From assembly GCA_030272585.1 (NCBI GenBank), contig BSYQ01000010.1, positions 4,774,001 to 4,838,000 on the forward strand: 64,000 nucleotides of DNA, in the 5' to 3' direction. Position numbers and translations under genes: made by a program. The DNA is from Bryopsis sp. KO-2023. Lineage: Eukaryota; Chlorophyta; Ulvophyceae; Bryopsidales; Bryopsidaceae. The notes below the pieces were generated by a model. It was not told where the DNA came from and did not search any database. It saw only the letters and a program-made list of their open reading frames with translations. Positions 10,120 to 20,279 of the stretch are shown here, in pieces. Numbering within the stretch: the stretch's first letter is position 1; each line of letters opens with the position of its first letter.

Positions 10120-11368
10120 GGAAGGTTTCAACGGTTCTTCGAGCCTCGTCAATGGGGAAGCCCTTTTACCTACAGCAGTCGGAGTTTCGGATGACACCAA
10201 CCTCGTCACCTGGCTTGTCACCAATGCAACAACCACACCAATACTTGGTATTGATGGGATTAAGGCACTAAACATTTCAGTCAATGCCAACCGTGGGGAA
10301 ATCTGCCAAACCACTTCAGGAGCTACCATCAAATGTCATGTGGTGACTGCTAAACACCCCACACTTGCACCTGAACAAGGCACTGTCACTCTTACTCAAC
10401 TGTGGCCTTTACATCAAGGGACAGGCTTTTCCAGTAAAAAAACTTGCATTCAGCTCCAAGCAGGCAAGCCCCATATCCTGGAGCCCAAACAATGGACTCG
10501 TCTCTACTTACCATATCGAATGGACGTCGCCGGCCAGGCCACCATCACGCCAGCGTTACACCGCCCAGGACTCGTCACAGGTGCATTGACGACTAAGGCC
10601 GGCCACTTTCGCGTCGACGTCTGGAACTCGACGGACCGCGTCCACCAGCTCACAGCCACCACCCCACTCATCAACATCCATGGCGTCAAACACCACGTCG
10701 TCAACCGCCTCGACCGCCCAAAGGTCCACGCGGTCACACTTCCAGACAACCAACCCCTCACCGCCGACTCCATCGCAGCCGACATCATGGGCCGTTTTCC
10801 TGCCGTCGGCGACCTAAGCACACACCCTATCAACGACAAGATGAGAACGCTTCAAATACGACCCGACGAAATGGAATGGACAAAACCAGGAGATGCGGGA
10901 CTCCGAACGGAATACTCTGTCGACAAAGTCGTCGACAGAAACGCCGTCACTAAACAATTGGAGCTCTATGTCGAGCGTGGGTACCTTGCACATTCACCTT
11001 CGTCCGAGTCTGCCTTTTTCAACCCATTACTTCCCATCGCCAAGGACGACGGCACGTACCGTTTCACTAACGACTTTCGACGTCTCAATGGCTATTTCAA
11101 AAAGCTGGGCATGGTGTTCTCGGATCCCTGGCGCACCATCTGGAAAGTAAAGGCGGACTGGCGTGTTTATGCAAAGATAGACCTCAAAGACGCTTTTTTT
11201 GGACTAGCGGTGTCCCCTGAGCTATCACCCCTGTTCTCTTTTACCTGGCAAGGGCGACGATACAAATGGAATCGCCTCCCCCAAGGATGGTGCTGGAGCC
11301 CAACTCTATTCTCGGACAGGATCACAAGCATACTCGGGCACTTGGACTGCGTGATATACGCCGACGAC
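10120..11368 (+). pseudogene. Outer element: protease remainder and N-terminal reverse transcriptase
   Basis: Open plus-strand reading from the right flank of the Ty3 insertion to the left flank of the hAT insertion. It encodes the protease C-terminal half, a linker, and RT with the fingers motif (FTNDFRRLNG), the first catalytic Asp (KIDLKDAFF), the LPQGWCWSPTLF box and the start of the catalytic YADD motif. The LPQG...SPTLF form is typical of retroviral RTs. The hAT target duplication (11361-11368) lies in the YADD codons. Confidence 0.85.
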
Positions 11369-11389
11369 CAGACCTGGGCGCCGACCCGT

Positions 11390-11985
11390 TGGACCGGACC
11401 GGACCGGACCGGCAGTCACTTTCTGGACCGGAAATAACCTTTATTAGACAGGTGTCTGACCGGTCTAGACAGGTCAGACACCGGTCTAATAAAGGTTATT
11501 TCCGGTCCAGTAAAGGTATACCTTTACTAGACCGGATTGAGCCTGTCCAGACCGGCTGGCCTCATTTCCGCTCATGAATTCGTTCCTGTCCTGACCGGTA
11601 GGACCTGTCTGGACAGGTGATTTCCTGTCTAATAAAGGCATAGAAGCCGCTAATCGGTAGCCTGGACAGGTTCGACCGGTCGGACAGGTCTGGACCGGAA
11701 CCACCTCCTGTCTAAGCCTGTCCTAGCCTTTACTAGACAGAAACTCAGCCTGTCCAGACAGGCAAGTCTGTTTAGACCGGCTGAACACCGGTCAAGACCG
11801 GCTGAACACCGGTCAAGACCGCACAGACTCACTCATCTGGACAGGCACCAGCCTGTCCAGACCGGTGTTTCACCTGTCTAGTAAAGGTTTAATCCGGTCC
11901 ACAAAGAACCGTTTTCCTGTCCAGAACAGGTCAAATCCGGTCAAGTAAAGGTGGAATCCGGTCAAGTAAAGGATCCACCTGCAGT
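11390..11985. repeat. hAT left subterminal array
   Basis: Dozens of CCTGTC, GACAGG, ACCGG and TAAAGG words arranged as imperfect palindromes such as ACCTGTCTGGACAGGT. Includes a near-perfect palindrome at 11425-11508. Subterminal repeats are the usual binding sites of hAT transposases. Confidence 0.85.
11425..11508. repeat. 84-bp near-perfect palindrome
   Basis: Left arm begins GGACCGGAAATAACCTTTA, right arm ends with its complement (TAAAGGTTATTTCCGGTCC). The centre is near 11466. Only a few positions mismatch, so the DNA or RNA could fold into a long hairpin. Confidence 0.85.
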
Positions 11986-12109
11986 TGCAAGCGAAGTCAT
12001 AAACAATAATCTTACAACATAAATACCCAACCCAAAACAAATATTATCACCCCACCTGCACAAATGTGTTTGCAACTGGCTGCCTAATCCCCACACACAA
12101 CATGAACAC

Positions 12110-12550
12110 CTTCCTTTCCCCTTTCCCCTTGTTTTTTCGTAACCCCCCCTTCTTGTTTTTTTCTAATCCACCCTCTCCCCTTGTTTTTTTTTAAATCCAC
12201 CCTACCCCCTTGTTTTTTTTCTAATCCACCCTACCCCCTTGTTTTTTTCTAATCCCCCCTTTCCCCTTCCCTTGTTTTTTTTCTAATCCCCCCTTTCCCC
12301 TTCCCTTGTTTTTTTTCTAATCCCCCCTTTCCCCTTCCCTTGTTTTTTTTTTTATCCCCCCTTTCCCCTTCCCTTGTTTTTTTTCTAATCCCCCCTTTCC
12401 CCTTCCCTTGTTTTTTTTTTTATCCCCCCTCTCCCCTTCCCTTGTTTTTTTTTTTATCCCCCCTCTCCCCTTCCCTTGTTTTTTTTTTTATCCCCCCTCT
12501 CCCCTTCCCTTGTTTTTTTTTTATCCCCTCCCCCCTTCCCCCCTTCCCCC
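12110..12550. repeat. Polypyrimidine minisatellite downstream of the hAT gene
   Basis: About a dozen copies of a 30-40-bp unit built from CCCCTTCCCTTG, a T run and TAATCCCCCC. Lies between the transposase stop codon and the left subterminal array. Confidence 0.85.
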
Positions 12551-12552
12551 TC

Positions 12553-15500
12553 CTATTTGTTCATACTAAGAAAAGACATATACCTAACATTTTGGGGCGT
12601 AAGGGATGCCCTTCTGGCTCTAACTAAAGCTCCTACCCTTGAGAAAGACCTCTCGCTGTGCGCACTAGACGCTTGCACCGCCAAAAAGTCAGGGGCGATG
12701 CTTTTCAGCAGAGGGTAGGACGACCCATCCGTTGCCCAAAAGGACAAAGGACAGGCCATCCTTCTCCCTTCCCAAATCTGATCAAACCTATCTAATTCTG
12801 CTTTGCACATGCTCCTAAGACTACCTAACCTATTTCCGCTTCTGCCCCCCAACCCCCTCCTACCCCTTGCCCCGCTCCCACTCCCACTCCCACTGCCCCC
12901 CCCCTGTTCTGTTTCATCACCCCCTGGTGGAGCCGTCAGCAACAATCCCCCAGCTGGGGCATCAGTCTCCGTCCGCACCTCTGCTGGTTCGTCTTCAAAT
13001 TGCAGGAAATCTGCACGTGGGTCACTCTGTCGAGGTTGGGCTGGGGGTGCCGCCTGCTCACGCTCCTGAACTGCCTCGGCCTTCTGGGCCATTAAGGCCA
13101 CAATTTCATCTCGAACCTGGCAGAATAACAACATCCATCATGGGAATGCTTGATAACATCCCTGCTGGGGATGACCGCTCTGATCTGATTTATGTGGATA
13201 AGGGAGTTAAGGATCTTTTCTGTTTTCGGATGCTGATTTCGGTTACATGGATCACCCCCTTCCTTCTTTGTGATTTCATGGTTTTCAATCAGTTGGATGA
13301 TGTATGAAACATAAAAAAAAGACTATTTCAGTTGTAAAGAAAAACCGAGTGAAGCGCCAGAAAATGGAGGGAGATATGAATAAAAACAAACAGGCACGCA
13401 AAACAAGAAACACGGAAAGCAACCAACACACAAAAGATTGCTCACCTCGCTCCACAATGCCTCTGGGGTGGACCAATCCCTCGTGACGTTCTGCCACCTG
13501 TCATCCCGCCCCCACTTGAAGGCCTCCTGCAAGGACTTAAAGTCCGTCCGTGTTCCTACAACACCACAGAAGTGGATGTCAGTGGATGTCAGTGGATTCT
13601 AGTGGATTCTAGTGGAGTTCAAAACAAACAACCAAAGACAATGAACAGAAACTTACTTGTGTCCAAGTACCCCAGCACCAGCCCTGCAAACACCCAGTTG
13701 GGGTCGTCCATCCTCGTGTAGACGCATTGGGCCACCACCCTCATCATGTCCTTCTCCAACTGGGGTGCATCTCGTGCCTTGCTGCCTTCTCGCAGGTGTG
13801 CCGCCAGCCGCATCATGGTTCGGAATGCCATGCCTCCTGTTGTGTGCTTTGCTGCCTCGAGCGTGTCAGAGACCACCTTGGCGGGCGCAAACACCTTTTC
13901 GCACACCCTTAATGCATCCCTAAATCACACAACACAACAACAAACACAGTTGATGAATAATAAACAACATGTTAATTCAATTTTGTTTTCTACCCTCCAC
14001 AGGTACGCTTGTATTGGTTGAAGAAAATAGTTTACTTGGGATTTACATCAAAACGAGTTCATGTGAAGGCCTACCAGTCCGCCCTTTCCAGCGCTCCTTC
14101 CGGCAGTTGGGTGTGGTGGGCATCCAGCCATGCACGCACCGGTTTTTCCAGCTTCAGCAGCCTACACACAAGGCACAACAATGTTAAACACAAACACAAA
14201 GGAAAAAAAAACCAACAACAAAAGAAATGACCAACAACATGACATACCTCTCCACCATCGCGTAGGTGCTATTCCACCTCGTGGCCTGGGGCACTTTGAG
14301 CTTCAGGATGGCTTTGGGGGGGTTTGTATTTCCCTCCACAAGCTCCACCTCCACCTCGTCTTCCGAATCTGTGGGCACCTCCTGGCCTCGACCCTCCAGG
14401 TCCTCCCTTTGCAGGGTGTCGAGCTGGAACCTGGCTGTGGTAGATCTACACAAAAAACAAAGAAACAAACGTCATATCTGACCTTTAACAGACAGGCAAT
14501 AGACCTGTCTGGATAGGTCCTTCTCCTGTCCAGACCGGCTCATCACCTGTCAAGGACAGGAAGTTTTGCCTGTCTGGACAGGTAATAAACCGGTCTGGAC
14601 AGGAGAAGGACCTGTCCAGACAGGTCTGTCCTTTCCAGACAGGCAAAACTTCCTGTCCAGACAGGCAAAACGTCCTGTCCTTGACAAGTGATGAGCCGGT
14701 CTGGACAGGAATCAACCTGTTCTAGACAGACATTAACCTTTTCTGGACAGGACAAAGACCTGTCCAGACAGGTCCTCCACAATGCACACTAACAACTTAG
14801 AAAAAAAATAAAAATTCCCTTATAGTATTGTTCACTTCCATAACTTTTTTCATTTCATGTCCTTACCTTGAAAAATACTCCACCAGCCTCGTAGCTTTTT
14901 TCAGGCTGTCCTGAATTCCAATGGGAGCGGTGCTGAGGGCAGACGTCATGCTATTGTGGAGCATGTGGCAGCAGCATCGCATCCAGTCCCAGTTGAGACT
15001 GTTTCGGCTGCAATTTGTTACACACATACTCTTAAGTGTTTTTATTTTTCCTTTTGTTTTTCCTTGGGGAGGTGGACATGTTTCCAGGCATCACATTGCA
15101 TGCTATTTCAACTTGTGGTTGTTTCTTACATTTAATTTCAAACAAGCACCGTATTTTTGTTTTGGTTGGTTCACTTACTTGTCAAATGCGGCTGCTATAT
15201 TAGCTCCCGCATCGGTGGTGATGGTGGGCCTGTACCCCTCCAACTGGATGCTCGGGAGAACCTGGTCTTCCACCAGCTGCTGGATTGCAGCGGAGGTGGC
15301 CCTTTCCACATCCAGGTGGAACACCCCGAGCATCCAGTCCTTCATCTGCCAGGGGTTGGTGGAGACATCCACGGCGTGGGCGGTGACAGTCAAGTACTTG
15401 TCACCCGCCCTGCAAAAACACAACACCAAAACACAACAAATCAAATCAAAACACATGACAACAAATCAAAACACAACACAGCAAATCGAATCAAACACAT

Positions 15501-17852
15501 GACAACAAATCAAAACACATCACAACAAATCAAAACACAACAGCATGGTTAACAATTCAGATTACCAATTATCAAAGACACAATGCTCACCGTGATGTCC
15601 ACAGATCCCCGGTGAAGGCCGGTTGCTGCTGCAAATCTCGGTGGCCTTTGATTTCTTGGGCTACCCGGGCCAGGCGTTCGTGGAACAGCCCCTCCATCTT
15701 CCGCCCCACCGACCGTCTGGAAATCCGGGCTGCCCGGCCGTTCAAGGCGCGGGCAAAACCCAGAAATCCTTCTGACTCCCCCAATGAGAGGGGAAGCCCT
15801 TCCTCCGCCACCCACCTGAAGCACACATGCACATGAACATTCAACACCAAAAACAAACACAAAAAAAAAAACGAAGACAAAGACAAAGACAAAAACAAAC
15901 AAACAAACAAACAAACACACTTACTCCGCCAGCTTCTTGCATGCTACCTTCCATGCATGCTCCGTCGGTTTCCAGGCCCTCCCCACCGTGTGGACCACCA
16001 CCCCCGACGTGCTGTCGGTGTTGCCCCGTGGCCTGGAACACACATAATACCTGTTTCAGTTTCTGTGGGACACCATGCATCAGATTCACATGCACATTCA
16101 ACAGTGTTTTGGGTTTCTTTTTCAGCACATTCAACAGTGTTTTGGGTCCCTTTTTCAGCACATTCAACAGTGTTTTGGGTTTCTTTTTCAGCACATTCAA
16201 CAGTGTTTTGGGTTTCTTTTTCAGCACATTCAACAGTGTTTTGGGTCCCTTTTTCTTACCATCCCGCTTCCTCCCTCTTCCGCATATCTTCCTCCGTCCT
16301 CAGTTGGTGGCCCTTGGCGTGGTTCTTCGCAGTCGTGAGGGAACTGCGGTGGTAACTCACGGGGAGGTCACACAGCCTGCAAACAAGCTTCTGTGTGACC
16401 TCCCCACCCTCCGTAAAATCACTGATTTTATGGAGGGTGCCATCGGGCTTGAGGAAGAGGCGCTTGACCCAGGCGTTTGCCGAGGGTCTCCTCTTCCTGC
16501 TTTCCCCCTGGACACAAGAAAACAGAGAATAGTAAGCATTAAGAAGGCATTATATGTGAACAGTTACTTGCCTGTCCGGACAGGTATATGACCTGTCCAG
16601 ACAGGCAGACGACCTGTCTAGAACAGGTTAATACCTGTCTAGAACAGGTAGATACCTGTCTGGACAGGCAACACATCCTGTCTAGAACCGGTTATTTACC
16701 CGGTCTGGACAGGACATACCTGCCTGGACAGGCGCTTTACCTGCCTAGGAAAGGCTGTTACCTGTCTGGATAGGCATAAACTCCTGTCCAGAACCGGTTG
16801 TTTTTCCGGTCTGGACAGGTCAGACCAAGACCAGGGCAAAGATTTTTGGGAAAGGAAAGCAATTTTCAGTTTTTAAATCATCCACTTCCATGCAGTGGTT
16901 GGATCATGTTTGCAACCCATCCCGACCTTTAACTTATCATTTCCATGTTTTCCTTTTATCTCACCTGTGATGTCTGTGATGGTTCTGAACCTGAAGGGCC
17001 CTTTCCTGCAGAACCTTGACGCGGCTTCGCCATGGGTGGTGGCAGTGTCCCCAGCCTGAATGGGGGCGGGCTGTCATCAAGGAAATCCAGTTCCCCTTCA
17101 TAAAACCCTTCTAATGGCTGCAGTCGTCCTGCCCGGGGCACCTTCATCCTCTGCATGGCCTCGTCCTCCTCCCCCTCCCTCTCATCAGCGACATCCCTCA
17201 ACCTCTTTCGAAGGTTCCCTGATGAACCTCCAAATATGTCCACCTGGTAACAAAATAAATAAAATAAATTCCAGATGTGAAGTTGCAAGGATAAAAAATA
17301 AATACTATAAATTGCAGATGTGAAGTTGCAAGGATAAAAAACAAAAAAACATAAATTCCAGAGGTGCAATTGCAAGGATAAAAAACAAATACTATAAATT
17401 CCAGATGTGAAATTGAAAGGATAAAAAACAAAAACCATAAATTCCAGAGGTGCAATTGCAAGGAAAAAAAACAAAAACCATAAATTCCAGATGTGAAATT
17501 GAAAGGATAAAAAACATATCTTCAAATTGATTTTCTGGAAATTTCATTATTTCATTACATTTTTTTTTTCACCAACAAAAAATTGCAACACCCTTACATC
17601 CATGTCCGCCATGTCCACCGTGTCCACCGTGGGTGCTTCCATGGGCGGTGGAGGCGGCGGCAAACTCGCTGCTTTCGCTGCCGGTGCCTTTTCTCCTCCC
17701 GCTTTTGACGCTGGTCCCTTTTTTCCTTCCGCTTTCGACGCCGGTCCCTTTTTTCCCTTTCCCTTCGCGGTGTCCACTTTCCCCCCCTCCGTCCCACCTC
17801 CCTTTTTCCCACCGGCCGTCCTCTTGTTGCGGAGCGTCATTTTTGGCGACAT
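12553..17852 (-). CDS. hAT transposase, 12 exons
   Basis: Cuts and rejoins the element's ends in the nucleus. Exons (minus strand): 17852-17598, 17243-16965, 16507-16260, 16032-15925, 15815-15591, 15409-15179, 15007-14867, 14445-14248, 14161-14075, 13919-13657, 13555-13446, 13116-12553. All introns are GT-AG, phases close exactly, total 902 residues. Domains: Lys-rich N terminus, BED-type finger in exon 3 (CRLC...NHAKGH), first catalytic Asp in TGDLWTSR (exon 5), second in TTDAGANI (exon 6), CxxH in RCCCHMLH (exon 7), RWNSTY (exon 8), and the C-terminal dimerisation block with catalytic Glu SAHSERSFSRVG (exon 12). No break found, so it may be active or recently so. Alternative splicing cannot be judged. 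Confidence 0.9.
14480..14775. repeat. ACCTGTC/GACAGG array in transposase intron 7
   Basis: Same palindromic units as at the element's ends (for example ACCTGTCCAGACAGGT), inside the intron 14446-14866. Confidence 0.85.
15420..15545. repeat. AAATCAAAACACAACA-type repeats in transposase intron 5
   Basis: Short irregular tandem units. Intron 4 (15816-15924) similarly holds AAAGAC and AAAC microsatellites, and intron 10 four copies of AGTGGATGTC/AGTGGATTCT at 13573-13618. Confidence 0.7.
16083..16255. repeat. 33-bp minisatellite in transposase intron 3
   Basis: Five copies of a unit containing CACATTCAACAGTGTTTTGG and a TTTCTTTTTCAG tail, alternating GGGTTTC and GGGTCCC forms. Confidence 0.9.
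16570..16825. repeat. ACCTGTC/GACAGG array in transposase intron 2
   Basis: Same palindromic units as the ends, inside the intron 16508-16964. Together with intron 7 the gene carries two internal blocks of end-like sequence. Confidence 0.85.
17262..17520. repeat. Minisatellite in transposase intron 1
   Basis: About six copies of a 50-65-bp unit containing AAATTCCAGATGTGAA and AAGGATAAAAAACAAA. Fills most of intron 1 (17244-17597). Confidence 0.85.
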
Positions 17853-17989
17853 CTTTCGTTGGCTTTCCTGGTGCGTACGTGCGTGCGTGCGTGCTTGTTT
17901 GCTCTTGCTGTAGGCGGAATGATGCTAGGTTTTCCGCGCATGCAGGGTTCCCTTTTATACTGCAGTGACGTTCACACTTTCACACATCG

Positions 17990-18395
17990 CGCGAGGTTGT
18001 TCCTGTTTCGACAGGCGCTTGACCTGTCCAAGACAGGTAAACTTCTGTCTGAAACCGCCGATTTGCACTGTCTGGACCGGTGTTTAACCGGTCTTCGACA
18101 GGTTGTGGGCCGGTCTTTGAAAGGTTGTGGGCCTGTCCAAGACCGGTTGTTGTCCTGTCTAAGTCCGGTGAATTTGGCGGTTTGCCTGTCCAAAGCCGGA
18201 AATGCCTGTCGAAACCCGTTCCACATTTTCGACAGGCATTTCGGACCGGTGGACCGGACAGGACAGGCCAGGACCGGTCAAAGCCTGTCCGGTCTTGCAA
18301 GGACCGGCGTTTTTTCGCTGGACCGGACAGGACCGGACAGGTTGGCCGGTCCTTAGACAGGTTGGACCGGACCGGACCGGTTTTTCGCTGCCGGT
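17990..18395. repeat. hAT right subterminal array
   Basis: Arrays of ACCGG, GACAGG, CCTGTC and tandem GGACC words up to the right inverted terminal repeat. This is also the promoter side of the transposase gene. Confidence 0.85.
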
Positions 18396-18414
18396 CCGGT
18401 CGGGCCCAGGTCTG

Positions 18415-20279
18415 CCGACGACATTTTGCTCGGCGCCCCGAATGCGGCGGAACTCCACAAAAAGCTCCACGACGTGTTTTCGGTCCTCCAAGAATACGGC
18501 CTAAAAGTCAACTACCAAAAAGTGACCTGGCTCGCACAGGAAGTCGAGTTCCTCGGTTACCACCTCCACGACGGCCAGTGGTCCCACAAACCCTTCCTCA
18601 AGGAAAAACTGGCAGAACTCGGCCCTATCAATGACACCACTGACCTCGCCAGGATCATTGGTATTTTCTCTTACTGCAGGAAAACAATACCCAAGCTGGA
18701 ACATCACCTCAACACCCTCAGACAGCTCCTGGCCGCATACACAGATGCCCCCGATATTGCACAATGGAAAACCGACGTCCAGAAGGAACTCCAAACCCTG
18801 ATCGCCTACGCAGTCGACCACCAAACAGACCTCGCCCTCCCAGGACTCACCGCTCGTCACTTCACACTCGAAACCGACTGGTCTGGAAACCACGCAGGGT
18901 ACATCCTGTTCGCGACCGACTCCCAAGACCAGCGCCACCTCATCGACTACGGCAGCACTCGGCTACTGGAACCCACGTCGTCTTTTCTCGGCGAGCTCAA
19001 AGCCGTCAAATGGGCCCTCCAAAAAACAGCTGCCTATCGAGGACACACACCCACAACACTCAAAACAGATAACCAAGCCCTTGCTGAACAAATGCAGAAA
19101 GGCGGCCTTGGAAAAAATGACAAACGGGTGGGCCGACTGTGGGCCTGGATCCTCGGTAACGAAACCCACACAACCTTTGAATTTTTACCTGGGTCCACTA
19201 ACGTCGCTGCTGATCTCCTTAGTCGGCCCACAGCCAAACACACCACCACCGTCAACACAACCACCACCCCTGCCACACCCCACCAACAAGCCTGGCATAT
19301 CCATCGCAAGGAGCACTGGGGAGTTCACAACACACACCTCCAAGCCCGCCAGGCCGGGCACAATATTCCCAAAAAAATCATTACCGAAGTCGTCGACACC
19401 TGTCCCACCTGCGCCATTTTTCGTCCCCTGACCCAACGCCGTCCATGGGGAAAACTGCCCTACGGTGATTCGCCTGGCACTGTCCTTCATTTGGATGTTA
19501 TAGGCCCCCTCACGCCGGCCCCCACTGGAGAAAAATTCATCACCTGCGTCGTCGACAGTTGCACTCGGCGCAGCCAAGCTACGGCCTCCTCCACAGTGAC
19601 GTCGGACACTATCGTGACAGCTTTGGATCTCTGGGGCAGCACACACGGCTACCCTGTGCTCCTCATCCTTGATGGGGCCGGCTACAACAGCTCTCACACC
19701 CTACGCACCTGGAGCACGCACCAAGGTGTCGAACTGATCTATACACCACCCCACAAACACAATTCAAATGGTTTGGTTGAGCGTTTTCATCGCACCCTCG
19801 AAGACAGGGTCAGAAAATCCATGCACAACAGCCCTAAACCCTGGCCTCAACACCTCGAAGCCGCCGTGCACGCCATTAATACAACGCCGAACACCACCAC
19901 CGGCGTCTCCCCCCTACAGCTTTGGACCAGCTCGGCGGCCACCCAATGGACCGCAAGAGAGAAAGCGGACAAACAGCGGGCCTATCGCAACAGTTTGCGA
20001 AAAACCGTCCCCCAAGAACTTCACCCAGGCGACCTGGTCTGGCATTATGACGCCGTCCAAGCAGCAAAGAGAGAAGACAAGCTTCAGCCCCACTGGCGGG
20101 GCCCCCTCCGATTGGTCACACAACTCACGGGCTCCCTGTGGAGCACCGCCGAACTCACGCCACGAACGGGCCCAGGCCGCCGCCCTCGCGGCATCTACCA
20201 CCAGGATCATCTGCAACGATGTCATGGACGTCAACCTTGGCATGCGGCTGACGATTTCGACTGGCCCCCCAACACGTAG
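18415..20279 (+). pseudogene. Outer element: RT thumb, RNase H and integrase
   Basis: After the hAT right end the reading resumes with ADDILLGAP (RT palm), then a thumb, RNase H (TDWSGNHAG, an acidic GELKAVKWAL helix, LKTDNQAL), an integrase zinc region with CPTC, and a DDE core (LHLDVIGP, LILDGAGYN, NGLVERFHR). The C-terminal integrase region runs to a stop at about 20277. No chromodomain and no env-like frame follow. The order PR-RT-RH-IN is that of Ty3-like elements and retroviruses. Confidence 0.85.

Larger units (their letters stand above)
11369..18414 (-). mobile_element. hAT DNA transposon, apparently complete
   Basis: 7046 bp with a perfect 8-bp target duplication CCGACGAC (11361-11368 and 18415-18422), the size made by hAT transposases. 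Ends are CAGACCTGGGC inverted; the match extends to about 17 bp with one indel (CAGACCTGGGC[G]CCGACC). Both ends are followed inward by dense arrays of GGACCGG/ACAGG words. The single gene inside is a hAT transposase on the minus strand with all key residues. Inserted in the RT region of the outer retroelement. Confidence 0.95.
1..20279 (+). mobile_element. Retrovirus-like LTR element (fossil), split by two later insertions
   Basis: An old plus-strand LTR-class element whose left end lies outside the window. Pieces seen in order are a CCHC zinc knuckle and aspartic protease (1-300), protease-to-RT (10120-11368), and RT, RNase H and integrase (18415-20279). It is broken: a Ty3 element sits in its protease part and a hAT transposon in its RT part. 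The RT has a retrovirus-style LPQG...SPTLF box and a YADD catalytic motif, unlike the PFG...APATF box of the Ty3 element nested in it. No LTR is visible on the right; the boundary after the integrase stop is unknown and may run to about 20.55 kb. It must be older than both insertions. Family assignment beyond 'retrovirus-like/Ty3-related' is open. Confidence 0.85.

Noticed and set aside
12340-12627. 95-codon plus frame of FFLSPLSPSLV repeats
   Set aside because: Translation of the polypyrimidine minisatellite on the strand opposite the transposase.
14480-14775. Regular short repeats that might suggest a CRISPR array
   Set aside because: Units are palindromic and contiguous with no unique spacers, and the locus is a eukaryotic DNA transposon.
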